64,000 nt of DNA from Zantedeschia hybrid cultivar (Eukaryota > Streptophyta > Magnoliopsida > Alismatales > Araceae): the NCBI GenBank assembly GCA_030544215.1, contig JARZZO010000009.1, positions 53,501,129 through 53,565,128 on the forward strand. The letters are read 5' to 3'. The position numbers and the translations under genes were made by a program. Each line of letters begins with the position of its first letter. Position 1 is the first letter of the stretch. A model generated the notes under the pieces. It searched no databases. It had not been told where the DNA came from and was given only the letters and a program-made list of their open reading frames with translations. This document shows, piece after piece, positions 44,578 to 55,498 of the stretch.

Positions 44578-47500
44578 AGTTATGCCCCTGATCCGATTCA
44601 GTCATTTGGACTCACTTCGGATTCAAGTTACGTAACTACGGAACCAAGTAACATAAAAATCAGACATGAAAGATGAGAGATAATAACCAAAGCAATATCA
44701 TTTACCATCAAAATATCTAAATAAAATTTTTATTTGCCAATACCATAATTTTACAAATGTGTTACATCAATAACATGATATCAGATATACTAAATATTTA
44801 TATAAAATAAAATCATTCAACTCACTAAAGAAATAGAAAAATATATATATCTCTCTTTATCCCTACTACATTAATCTTCTAGGCAAATAACCAAATCTAC
44901 CTAGATAATAGTGAAATTTTTCAGATCCAAAGATTTCCACTAATTAAAAATTCAACTCCTCATCCTTAAGAGATTATGAAAATGTTAATAGGATTTATGA
45001 GTACAACCACTCAGTAGAAAATGAGCCCACCAAATGCTAAACAATATAATAGTTGAAATCGAGTGATATGTAACTAATCATGATTTGTAGTTATATATAT
45101 ATCTCAAATAAGAACATAATACAAAATATGGTCAGTTATAAATTTATCAAGTCAAATATATTTTCTAACAATTATGAGCAATATCCCATGGAGATACAAT
45201 AATAAAGAAAGTAAAATAGACACCCTAGGAACAATAACCAATCAAAAACGAAAATGAGGAACACTAGACTTGTCCATAGTCAACTCTCCTATAATAGAAG
45301 GAAGCAAAGCGGCAGCTAAAGAAAATGTATGAGAAGTATGAGATGAGCATGAGAAGTTGGCCAATGCATTAGCTGCCTTGTTACATTCTCTGACCACATG
45401 CTGGAACTGAATATGCATATAGTCCTTCAAAGAGCATAGCATATCATAGATTAAAGATTATGACAAATTCATATGATTCTAAGGAATAACTAAGCAAGAT
45501 GATCAAAGAATTCAAATGATTAAGCTGAATTCAATTAAACATATCAAAATAAAGATTTTATATTTATGTGCCAATCAAATATATCAAATACATCATAATG
45601 GACATATACCCAAATCACCACATAAGGAGCCAAACAAAACAAATACTAAAGCATCTAGGCAAATGATGTAGAAGTCATAGTTACTACACAGAATCGGAGA
45701 GTCTAAGTCCCACATAACTCCAAACCGTCAGGACATTACGTATCACCGTCCTCTAGTTTAACTGGTCAAAAATCAAGATTCCACCTGTTTACCACCGGAT
45801 TCTAAACAAAATATTCTATTCGATATGGATGCTTATAATAGAATCGAGTCAAATATTTCTTTAAGACGGAAATGTACAAACATGGTCATACAAAATAAGA
45901 TAATAGTGAGTATAAGACAAACATAGATATGAAAATTTAATTATCAAAATGCTACATATAGATATAAGTTAAAATATATGCCTTTTTATATAAAATAGTC
46001 ACTTAAAGAGTTAACATGGTCATATCCGTGAAAAATTTGAACAAAACTAATGTTATAAGATATCTGGATAGAAGAATATGTCATAGGAATATTCTCAAAA
46101 TTTTTGAATAACATATGTATTTTTCAACCATTATGACTAATTTTTAGAACTCAAAAAATCAATAAATAAGATCAAAAATAGAAAAAGAATCAGAAATTGA
46201 TCAAACTTGGTGAACATGTCCAAGAGGTTAAAATAATCATATTAAAAATATTTCATGCAATTCAGACATCAAACAAATGATTTAGAGCAGCAAATGACAT
46301 ATAAGGAACTTAAGTCAAATTAGACCAATCAAATAAATAGTAGAATAATAGGCAAATAAAATTTGAAATTTATGAGATTTTACTAGTAGGAAAATAACAA
46401 GTCAAAATCAGAGTGTGATCAAAATATTAAGTCAATCGACTAAGAAACAAAAGAATTATGGTCAATCAAAGTTCATGTTGAAAATTGGTCACTAGTTCTA
46501 AAAACTATAACAAAAGAACCTAATAACTGTAGTCAAAGGTGCTCATAATCGTAGCCATAGGTATATGAATTTTTAGTCTTTAAGTAAGAATCACGTCAGA
46601 GATAGTGGATATATGTTTGAGACATTTTTAAATCGTGTCGGGTCTAGGCGATGCATTTAATAGACATCCACTTGGGCCAACACCTTTTAAACATGATTTC
46701 TGGAATTTACATATTTTGTGAATTTGATTAAAAATTGATGAAACAAAGAAAGAACTGAGATCATAGATGAATAGAATATTATTTCAAAAATTATGTTTGA
46801 CCACTTTTGAAAATCAAAATGAAGTTTTTATATTAATATAAAATATCATTTAATGGGTTTTCCTATCCTATCTTTAGAATGCGAAGAATACTTTCCTCTA
46901 ATGCCTTTTAATCATCTTATAGTACTCTAATCTCGGTTTTCTTGTGATTTAAGACTTCTCTCACGACCTTTAAATCTCAAAGAACAACAGTCCACCTATT
47001 AGAATCGACTTAAAAAAAAAATTAAGTCAAAACCCTTCTCTTTCTCATAAAGAACACTATGTTCTTATCTTTTAACTTGAGGCTGCATGCATAAGGTTTT
47101 ATGCATCTCCAAGGCTCTATATATACTCTTTTAGCTTCCTAATACTATCCAATTAAACTCCCAAAGTTATCAAGTCAAACTCAAATCATAATTTACTTAA
47201 CCAACAAACTAAAACATTCCGATTTAAACTAGGAACTCAAATTTTCGTGTAGAATGAGTTTCCTTCTATAAACCCCCTCCAATTTGACCCATTAAACATC
47301 CAAATTAACTTTTGATCTTTTTGACAAAGGTTTCGTATTTTATATCATCTTTCCAACCATATATGCCATGTCATTTTTTAGAGTTTTTTACGCGACGTTA
47401 TTATATTCGCAAAACAATACTTTCTCATAGTTTTCGGACCCGAAAATTTGACTACGAATACCAACTAGTTTCCTAATTGGGACATCAATTAATGGGCCTA

Positions 47501-47718
47501 GTTTGACTTCATTGTTGACTTATCCATTCTAAATCTATTATTATATCACTAATTATCTATTAATTAGATTTAATTTCTATTACTCTATTAAATAATATAA
47601 AATAGACTTAATTAAGTCTTAATTAATTAGGCCTAGTTAACTAAATATTAACTAAATGTGCTTAGTAAATCAAAATCTATAAATGAAATGAAATAAGTTC
47701 AAGGTTTAGGTCATAACA
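44578..47718 (-). mobile_element. Element I: solo gypsy LTR in the 5' LTR of G
   Basis: This is a 3141-bp AT-rich LTR with no internal element sequence. On the minus strand it begins TGTTATGACC. It matches the partial LTR J (63169 onward) in many blocks, including 'tatctcaaataagaacat', 'ttaataggattta' and 'accactcagtag'. A near-exact 5-bp duplication flanks it. Minus orientation is inferred from the 'CTACTGAGTGG' block common in chromovirus LTRs. It contains a LINE-derived RNase H fragment. Confidence 0.8.
45242..45442 (-). pseudogene. LINE-type RNase H fragment inside LTR I
   Basis: A 66-residue minus-strand frame reads HVVRECNKAANALANFSC and LPSIIGELTMDKSSVPHFRF. This fits the C-terminal end of the RNase H domain (RVT_3 type) carried by many plant non-LTR elements, with the H..RE.N.AA.ALAN signature. 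The block is absent from the matching part of LTR J, so it was inserted into I or captured by its lineage. Confidence 0.65.
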
Positions 47719-47723
47719 GCTTG
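47719..47723. repeat. Target-site duplication of I, right
   Basis: GCTTG, against ACTTG at 44573-44577. Confidence 0.65.
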
Positions 47724-48195
47724 GGCTCTAGAAAGCATACCTTTACTGGTTGGACCCCGGATCCTTATATAACTAGGTGGAGAGCCCCAACTGAGGAAGT
47801 AAGATCTAAGAGGTATTTTGGACCGTTCTCAATTTGGAAAGGGTCCTCTTTGGAGGAGTCGGGCCTAGAACGGATTCTTTGGTTCGGTTTAATCCGAGTG
47901 GGAGTAGATGATACTTTCTTGTTGGATAGGATCCTTAACTGAGTGAGCTTCCAACTTAAGTATGTCTCCTTCCGAGAAGGGTAAGAGTATCCCGATGCGG
48001 GTTGAGTCCTGCCCAAGGTAGGGGTCTCATTTTAGTTGGGTCGGCCTAAATGCTTTGTCTATGAACGGATTCGGATCCCCGATCTATGTAGCCATCTTCG
48101 TCTGCGTGAGCCCTTGGTAGATGGGAACTGAGCCTTCCTTGAATAACTGGGCCGGCCCGTAGACCATCTAGGCTAAGCAAGATTTTCTCCCTTCA
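47724..48195 (-). repeat. 5' LTR of G, outer part
   Basis: On the minus strand this begins TGAAGGGAGAAAATC at 48195. Its outer ~130 bp align with 8026-8159. It is interrupted on its left by solo LTR I. Confidence 0.7.
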
Positions 48196-48229
48196 ATGGT
48201 TATTTCAAAATTTATCCTTTCTAGTATTA

Positions 48230-48665
48230 TTACAAATTCATCTTAGCATCCTTATCTTTTTCTTACAAGTAACACAATCTCATCTCTATGGGGACTTTTC
48301 AATCCCACCACATCAGTACTCAAGATGTATTTTCTCTACTTCAATAAGACTTTAACTCTATGTGATATCTTTTTAGATCTTTTTATTCTCCATAACTCTA
48401 TGTGTGATATCTTCTTTGATCTTTCCATTCTCTAGAATAATAGAGTTAAAATATCAAAATTGCTACTTTTTATGAATGCATTGATTGTTTATCAAATTCT
48501 CTTGGTCTATCTACATTTTATTAGATTTCATATATTTTAACCTAGTTTGACTAATCTTAAATCCTTAGATTCCAATGCAATTCTTCACCATTCTGGTTTA
48601 TTATTTAAACTTTTCACATTGTCATTAATTAAACTAACATTGTCTAAAAACAACATGCACTAAGG
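48230..48665 (-). pseudogene. RTE-type LINE reverse transcriptase relic
   Basis: Minus-strand frames read CMLFLDNVSLINDNVKSLNN, KPEW-stop-RIALESKDLRL, RLKYMKSNKM, YFNSIILENGKIKEDITHRV and KVPIEMR. These follow the C-terminal RT block order of plant RTE-class LINEs: 'LFADD..LI', 'LE.W...LESKGF.LS', 'YLGS...ENG.I.EDV.HRI', 'KVP.K.K'. Stops and frameshifts are frequent and the catalytic Asp pair reads Asp-Asn. Element G is inserted next to it at 48195. Confidence 0.7.
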
Positions 48666-49680
48666 GATACTATTCCATAATGAGAAAAAAAAAAGAATTC
48701 TTAAAGTGCATCATTGACATTTAAAAAGTGCCTTAAGATTCTAAGGTACTTCACATGGCATAATATTAGAATATGTTAGGGATTTTTGTATATATAATCT
48801 CATAAATTATTGTATTTGTATATATACTCTCTACTCTTACATGTTGTTTTAAATGCACCTAACATCCTCAGAAATATTGGGTTATACCTCTCATCAAAAA
48901 ATCGTAAACTCTAATGGGGTATGCTAAAAAAGTTCAAAGATTTTTACGTATATACTCCTAAATTCACCATAGCATGTATATTTCTAAATTCATCATACTC
49001 TACAGAATCTTATTGGCATATTTAATTTTAAAGTTCACAACATTGACAAAAGGATATAAATGTAACTTTTATGAAGATGTTAGGGACATTTATAACAATA
49101 TATAGGAGCCGAGGGTCTATATATAAATATAATAGTTAATAGACATATATATATATATATAAAGTTTAATATATTAAAGTACTACATGTTAAGGGTGTAT
49201 TTGTTTACCATTTGAGAATGGATTTACTTCACTGTAAAAATCAACTAATCATTCGTCTTTTCCCCTCCTGTTCTGATGATCTTGGGATGGGAGAAAAAGC
49301 TTTTGTTTATACTTCTCCTGAGGAGATTATCCCACTTGACCTAATATGTAGATTCTTAGTCTTCAAAAAAGTTTGCATTCATTATTTTATTAGTGTACAT
49401 ATCGGTTAAAAGAATATATCCGTTAATTGACCTATGAACTCATAAATGAACGGTCAGTCCAATAGGTAGGTTCTTAGTCTACGACACGTATTCAGTCGGT
49501 CAAAACAATTTACATCCATTACTTCAAAATTATGTATATCGGTTAAAAAAAAATCTTTTAATTGACCGGTCGAATCATGGGTTATCATATTGCATTTACA
49601 TAATTACATCCCCCAAACATAATGTTACAGAAAAGGGAGAACAGATAAATATGCATTAGTCCATGAGCCAGGCAGTCAGC
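48666..49680. other. AT-rich intergenic region upstream of the PPR gene
   Basis: No gene is recognised. It has a TA microsatellite at about 49146-49162 and an imperfect direct duplication (about 49335-49430 and 49465-49570) sharing 'ttcttagtct' and 'tatatcggttaaaa'. The proximal promoter of the PPR gene probably lies in 49400-49690, but I see no convincing TATA box. Confidence 0.5.
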
Positions 49681-49689
49681 TCAGCTGAT

Positions 49690-49719
49690 ATGGAGAACAG
49701 GTTTGGCGACAGTTTGTAG
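49690..49719 (+). other. Possible short uORF upstream of the PPR gene
   Basis: ATG GAG AAC ... TTG TAG encodes nine residues and ends about 60 bases before the PPR start. Whether it is transcribed is unknown. Confidence 0.3.
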
Positions 49720-49780
49720 ACCGGGCAGCCTCCGCTGTCAGGAAAGGAGACAAGGAGAAAGGAAAGGCGTGCCATGGCCC

Positions 49781-52027
49781 ATGGCGGCGAGAGCAGCCGC
49801 AGCAAGACACCTGAGAGAGGAGGGCGCGGTGGTCTTCCACTGGAACCGCCTCATCGCCCAGGAGGAGCCGCAGGCCGCGCTCCCCCTGTACAAGTCCATG
49901 CAGGCGCGGCCCGTGCGCCCCAACAACCACACCTTCCCCGCCGTCCTCCGCGCCTGCGCCGCCCTCCGCAACCCGCTCCACCCGGCGCAGCTCCACGCCC
50001 ACCTCCTCCGCCTCGGCCTACTCCGCGCCCACAGGCACGCCTCCGCCGCACTCCTCGACGCGTATGGCAAGTGTGGCCTCCCGAGTCACGCCCGCCAACT
50101 GTTCGAGGAAATTCCGAAGCGGGACCTCGACCCCTTTCTCTGGACGGCGTTCATCAATTCCCTCTCCATCAATGGTCTCGTTCCACAAGCCTTCGAGGTT
50201 TTCTCGTTTATGAGACATTCGGATGACCCCGAGTGCAGCGGGGGCGATGCTGTCACACTTGCCACGCTCGTTTCCGCCTCAGAATCGTTATTCTGTTGTC
50301 AGATGCTTCATGCTCTCGTCATAAGACGTGGTTTCGATGGCAATGTCCGGGTGGCTAATACACTCGTGAACATGTATGCTCGATGCCGAGTGGCCGATGA
50401 TGCATGGAACTGTTTTAGATGCATACCATTGGGTATGAGGGATGTGGTCTCATGGAATACAGTGATCGCTGGGTTGGCGGCGAATATGAAGAACCAGGAG
50501 GCATTGTCGGTGTTCGACGAAATGATATTGGTGGGAGAAGCTCCCAACTATGTGACGCTGATCTCCGTGTTGAAGTCATGTGCACAACTCGGCTGCAGTG
50601 AGACAGCCCAACGCATCCATGAATATGTCAGTTTGTGTCATCCGCTGCTGTCAAATGACGTTGCAGTGATGACTGCTCTAGTTGACATGCACGCACGGTG
50701 TGGTGACCTCAAGAGGGCGAAGAGAATTTTTGATGGAATTGAAGGGAAGAACACAATCTGTTGGAGTGCAATGGTTGCGGGATATGAGCAGGCATCCATG
50801 CCCAAGGAGGCTCTTCTGGTCTTCAAAACTATGTTGGCAGAAGGAGGGGTAAAGCCCAATGCAGTTACCATGCTCAGTGTTGTAGCAGCTAGTGCAGCAT
50901 TGGGAGCCTCCAGACCGGGAAGGACAATCCACAAGTATGTGCTTTCTGCCGGTATGGAGAATGATACCCGCGTCTTCTCTGGGCTTATAGACATGTACGG
51001 TAAATGTGGAGACCTGAACGTTGCAAGACGATTGTTCACAGGCATGGAACATACAGAGAAGAGTGTGATTTCATGGACAGCTATGATTGGAGCAGAAGGC
51101 TTGCATGGCGAAGGATGGCAAGCCCTCTTCTTCTTCTCAAAGATGCAAGAGGTGGGTTTCAAACCCAATGATGTCACATTTGTTTCTCTCCTTTCAGCAT
51201 GCAGTCATGCGGGTCTAGTGGAAGAAGGCTTGTCATGCTTTGAAAGCATGGAGAGGGATCATAATGTTGCACCCAATGCAAAGCATTACTCCTGTGTGGT
51301 TGATCTTCTAGGCCGAGCAGGCAGACTTGAGGAGGCATACAATCTGATCTGCAAAATGCCAATAGAAGCTGATCTAGCTGTGTGGGGTTCTCTGCTTGGA
51401 GCATGCCATATTCATGGTGACAGCAATCTTGGAGAACTCGTAGAGAAAAGGATCCTGAGTTTGAATCCGAGGAGTGCGGGGCATCGTGTCCTATTGGCCA
51501 ACATGTATGGCAGAGCAGGAAGATGGAAAGATGTTGTCAGGGTAAGAGTTGAACTGAAAAATGATAGGCTGAGAAAGTCTGCAGGCCAAACCTTTATTGA
51601 GATAGGAAGCGAAGTTTACAGCTTCATGGCAGAAGATCGATCTAATGAAGAATCAGAGCTCATTTACTCAGAGTTGCACGGTCTGGACATTCAGGTGAAA
51701 AGAGCTGGATATGTAAAGGAATTGCCCTCCAGTGTAACGGCTAATCATCTAGATGTCAAGGCAGTAGCACTTGCAGATGTACAGACAGGTAGCGAGTACC
51801 ACAGTGAGAGATTGGCAATAGCATTTTGGATTATAATGAAGCGTAGAGGCAGAATCAGTGGAGGAACAGAATCAATTAGAATCACCAAGAATCTTCGTGT
51901 TTGTAAAGATTGTCATGTTTATACTAAGTTTGTCTCCAAAGTGATCAACAGAGAACTGATTGTCAGAGATTCCCATCGATTTCATCATTTCAGAGATGGT
52001 GTATGCTCCTGCGGAGATTATTGGTGA
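49781..52027 (+). CDS. DYW-class PPR protein (organelle RNA editing factor)
   Basis: A 748-residue intronless frame ends in the tripeptide DYW. Five P-L-S triplets can be laid out at about 19-115, 116-221, 222-324, 325-428 and 429-532 (for example SWNTVIAGLAANMKNQEALS, DMYGKCGDLNVARRLF, DLLGRAGRLEEAYNL). E1 and E2 motifs follow at about 533-602, then a PG-box-like segment (AGQTFIEIGSEVYSF) and the DYW deaminase domain: H674-S-E676, C708-x-x-C711-H712, and C742-x-C744 before DYW. These are the zinc and catalytic ligands expected of a cytidine deaminase. Such proteins bind organelle transcripts and convert specific C to U. The Ala/Arg-rich N-terminus suits plastid or mitochondrial import. I chose ATG 49781 because 49703 is a TTG. 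An out-of-frame ATG at 49774 has better context. Many plant PPR genes are likewise intronless. The RNA target and ortholog are not recognised. Confidence 0.95.
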   Translation: MAARAAAARHLREEGAVVFHWNRLIAQEEPQAALPLYKSMQARPVRPNNHTFPAVLRACAALRNPLHPAQLHAHLLRLGLLRAHRHASAALLDAYGKCGLPSHARQLFEEIPKRDLDPFLWTAFINSLSINGLVPQAFEVFSFMRHSDDPECSGGDAVTLATLVSASESLFCCQMLHALVIRRGFDGNVRVANTLVNMYARCRVADDAWNCFRCIPLGMRDVVSWNTVIAGLAANMKNQEALSVFDEMILVGEAPNYVTLISVLKSCAQLGCSETAQRIHEYVSLCHPLLSNDVAVMTALVDMHARCGDLKRAKRIFDGIEGKNTICWSAMVAGYEQASMPKEALLVFKTMLAEGGVKPNAVTMLSVVAASAALGASRPGRTIHKYVLSAGMENDTRVFSGLIDMYGKCGDLNVARRLFTGMEHTEKSVISWTAMIGAEGLHGEGWQALFFFSKMQEVGFKPNDVTFVSLLSACSHAGLVEEGLSCFESMERDHNVAPNAKHYSCVVDLLGRAGRLEEAYNLICKMPIEADLAVWGSLLGACHIHGDSNLGELVEKRILSLNPRSAGHRVLLANMYGRAGRWKDVVRVRVELKNDRLRKSAGQTFIEIGSEVYSFMAEDRSNEESELIYSELHGLDIQVKRAGYVKELPSSVTANHLDVKAVALADVQTGSEYHSERLAIAFWIIMKRRGRISGGTESIRITKNLRVCKDCHVYTKFVSKVINRELIVRDSHRFHHFRDGVCSCGDYW

Positions 52028-53860
52028 CAGATCCCTACAATCTTGAGGAAGGGAAAATATTATGACATTTGAGTAATGCTTTGGAGAGGTGAAAAGAGGC
52101 ACTATTTGGAAGAAATTCCCGAGGTAGGTTATACATTGTAGTATAGTTAAGAGCTGGGCACATGATCGTTATGGACATGATGAAGTATGCAGACTGGAGG
52201 AGCTAACAGAGAAACAGCGTGTCAGGAAACTGTAGACTGGGACTGAGCATTAAGCAGAATGGTACTCCATGTGGACAAGAGTTGTCTGCAGCACATATGA
52301 CTTCTTGTCTGCTTTGGCCCAAAGGACTCGTGGTTTTTTTCCCTTAGAAGGCACCTCATGTGCAAGTTAACAGATTTGTTCTTGTAAGTGGAATACTTCA
52401 ACTGACTCATATGGGTGTATCACGGAAGCCCAACAGTGTTACTCTAAGAAACCTCTGAGAATTTTGTCCATAGTGTGTGTTGGGAGAGATATGAACCAGG
52501 CACACCTGATGGAAAATGAAACTCCAGTAGGTCAAATGGCTAAGAGGCAGGATTGAGATAACTATTTATATCAACAAAAAAAAAAAAAAAAAAATCTGTT
52601 CAAAGGATCAATATGCAAACCCAATAAGCTTTGTGTATCGGACGTGTCTACTGTCATTGAGAAATGGTCCATCTAGTTACCTCAAGCACACTCACATGAC
52701 TGTGCCAACTTCTATGACCATTCTTAAGTAGTCTAGGTTATTGAGGGGACTGGAAGTTTGGAATGTCGTCCACAATACTGAGGCAAGGAAGGTTATTAGC
52801 TTGCTGGCTACATTGTTTGATTGTTTCTGAGGCTCCAGCAAACAAATACTTTCAAGATAACTTGTGATAGGACACCCTGAGCCAGAACAACTCTATATAT
52901 CAGATGAGGACTACAATCAGCAGGCATCCAAATTACTGAGGCATTCTGGGTAAGTTGGGATCTCTTCGGGTCTTGTTTTCAAAAAATTACTCATGAGGGA
53001 GCTCATGACCCAGGAAATGGGACCTCAGGTGCCAGCTATGTCACATGCAATTCACTTGGGAAGATCTTAAGAACCGGCAAAGTGTATCCAGGCTCAAAAT
53101 CTGCAAAGCAAGCAGGGATCATAGCTGTCCGTGAGGATTCAAAAGGAAGGTGCATAGAATGATCACTATCTGATTATATCAACTGATACCAAAGTGAGCA
53201 CTGAAATAATAAATAACATTGGTATTGAAAACTTACTCCTTAGGTGCGAGGAGTCGAGCTCATCCTGCAACAGCAGGCGTCAAACATTCTTACAAGGTAT
53301 GAGTTTTAGTAGACAAATCAGGTAGCAAATTGTTTAGTTAGCAAGACAAGCTAGAATTACCGAATCTACTGAACACTGGTGGAGGGATACCCAGCTGAAG
53401 TTATGGCATCGCATGCAGGATATGGGGCCCAAGCTCTACCTCAGGAGTTAGTAGTAAGTTGTATTTCTCCCCTAACCCCCAAAAAGAGGGTTTTACATGA
53501 TGCATCTGAGTTTTGATCGATCGTTTATTCCTACCTCTGACCGGTAAACTTTTGTGTTCACGATCGTCTCATATCTTGACGGTGGCTTTAACACGTTTTA
53601 AATGATTTAGCATTTTAGTGATAAAAAGGTTCTGCCACCATGGGAATGAAAAGACTGTTGAGTTATGCACACTCTGAAACTTATTTCTGATAATTTAATA
53701 CATTGAATACCGAAGGCTAGATGATGACCAAGAAATAAAAGGATCGAAAAAAGAGCAAAATACGAAAAAAATTGACTGAATATTGATGCAATCAAAGTCC
53801 GTAGAAGTACCGTATCAATGGACGAGTAAGGAAAGAACAACTAAAAAATGAATAGTTTTT
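52028..53860. other. Region downstream of the PPR gene
   Basis: The 3' untranslated region of the PPR gene probably lies in the first few hundred bases. A run of about 19 A occurs at about 52575-52593. No coding region or known repeat is recognised in the remaining ~1.2 kb. Confidence 0.45.
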
Positions 53861-54343
53861 TTTTTTTTGTAACATTTTCAGATATTTAATATTATAGAAC
53901 ACAGTTTGACTTGGGTTCGAACTCTATTATTCACATTAATGGATGAGATTAACCTAGATACTCAAAAGAGTTCCTCTCTATGTAGGAAGAGGAGTTTAGG
54001 ATTGTGGTCTATGTAAGAGACCCACATCTATAAAAGAGAGGTTTAAGAGATGAGAGCCTACTGTTGGACCTTCTCTCTCTCTCACTCACTCACGTGTGTG
54101 TGTATATATATATATATATATGGTGTATTTTTTACCGTGCGTGAAGTTTAACCGCACGCATTGTTTCGACTCCTTCGTTATGTAAAAAAAAGAAAAATCA
54201 TGATAAATTTCTAAACATTCAATTCTCTCTCAAAAATATTTTTCATCCATTTTCGCTTAATTTTCACTGTTGGATCATGAGGCATTTAATGTAAACCATC
54301 TAAATTTATATCTATAAATTAGTGATGAATACTAAAAGTCCAA
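53861..54343. other. Repeat-like AT-rich stretch with microsatellites
   Basis: A poly-T run (about 53857-53867) and a compound CT/CACT/GT/TA microsatellite at about 54069-54121 are present. No gene is seen. Confidence 0.5.
54069..54121. repeat. Compound microsatellite (CT)-(CACT)-(GT)-(TA)
   Basis: Successive short runs of CT, CACT, GTGT and about nine TA units. Confidence 0.9.
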
Positions 54344-54348
54344 AGGAT
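54344..54348. repeat. Target-site duplication of E, left
   Basis: AGGAT; the partner at 55880-55884 is GGGAT. Confidence 0.6.
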
Positions 54349-55439
54349 TGTTAGTATCATGTGTGGCCTATAGATACAATGTACATACTTATTTAGTTAT
54401 TTATTAATTAATGACAATAAATTTATTGTGTGCAAATCACTTTTTGATATTATTTTATATGAAGTCTATGAATGTGTGTAACAGATGTCATATTATAATG
54501 AGATTATAATAATGACATTGACAACTTATAAATACACATTCTTAAGTATTCCTAGTCGGAGGATATCTAAGAAGGATATCAAATATCTGGTGAAACTAGT
54601 ACAAGTTGTTCCTGTACATGTGATGAGGGTGACTGGTCTCATAGTTACTCGTGTGGGGACACTAAGGTTAACCTCTAGGTGTTTATTGGTAAAAGAGTTC
54701 ACTGAACTGATCCGACTTGAATCATTGGATGGTAATGTACCTGACTGTTAGTCAGCTTGATTTAATTGACACAGTTGTGTGGTTGATCTTTGGATCTGAG
54801 ATACTAAAGACACCTTGTCGATGGACTTTTGGATTTTGCTTTGGCTAAGGGATCTCTGATCATGAGGTTTTGATTAGTCAAGGCATGGGGTTCAGTGGAG
54901 TATCTTCGAAAGTGATTGAGTACTTAATACATAATCATTCGCTCTCGATATTTAGAGAGAGAATATTCTGAGAATGATGTGCAGCTAGGGCAGACACTTT
55001 ATCAGAAAAGGAATTTTTTGATATCGTATTGCAACATCCAATCCAAGTGAGTTGATCGGTTAAGATTTGATAGTTGATCAAGCCACGCGATAACTAATGA
55101 CGGAAAGGTTCCTTGAGCGGAATACTGAACTCCATTACCTTTCAAGATCATGCGGTGTTGTTTGACACCTAATTTGATCAGAAGACCGATCGATTAATAT
55201 GAGCAATGTTAATTATGTGAATTAAATATTTAATATTAATTATTTAAGCCAGTAAGGAGTTATTGGACTTAGTGGGCAAAAAATCGGACTGCTACTTGGG
55301 CTTGGAGGGTCACACATACAAAGATTCTTAGTTAATAATTGAAAAGTGAGATTTTTATTAATTCAATGACCTTTGTGAAAAGTCATTGTAAATTAATATA
55401 AATATACTCCGAGAGAAGAATCCTAGGCCAAGCTCCAGC

Positions 55440-55498
<59 letters not shown>

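Larger units (their letters stand above)
8026..48195 (-). mobile_element. Element G: Tat/Retand-like gypsy element without pol, host of the nest
   Basis: The structure on the minus strand runs from right to left. A 5' LTR (44522-44577 plus 47724-48195, split by solo LTR I) is followed by gag-protease (about 44440-42002), a tandem repeat array (41815-41275 plus 12314-11831, split by element A), an ORF on the opposite strand (about 8780-11475), a purine tract (8160-8176) and a 3' LTR remnant (8159-8026). No RT, RNase H or integrase is visible between the protease and the repeats. Removing the insertions leaves an element of several kb. Gag and protease resemble the Tat/Retand lineage. An antisense ORF and tandem repeats in the 3' region are known traits of Tat elements such as Grande and Ogre. 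Without pol this copy would be non-autonomous. The overall assembly is my inference from the pieces. Confidence 0.7.

Noticed and set aside
49703..49780. A longer N-terminus for the PPR protein starting at 49703.
   Set aside because: The codon there is TTG; the first in-frame ATG is 49781.
49676..50070. Open minus-strand frames of 108-110 residues opposite the PPR 5' end.
   Set aside because: They are GC-rich shadows of the PPR coding strand with Arg/Gly-rich composition and no domain.
53900..53915. A B-box-like GGGTTCGAACTCT suggesting a tRNA or SINE.
   Set aside because: I could find no A box at a suitable distance.
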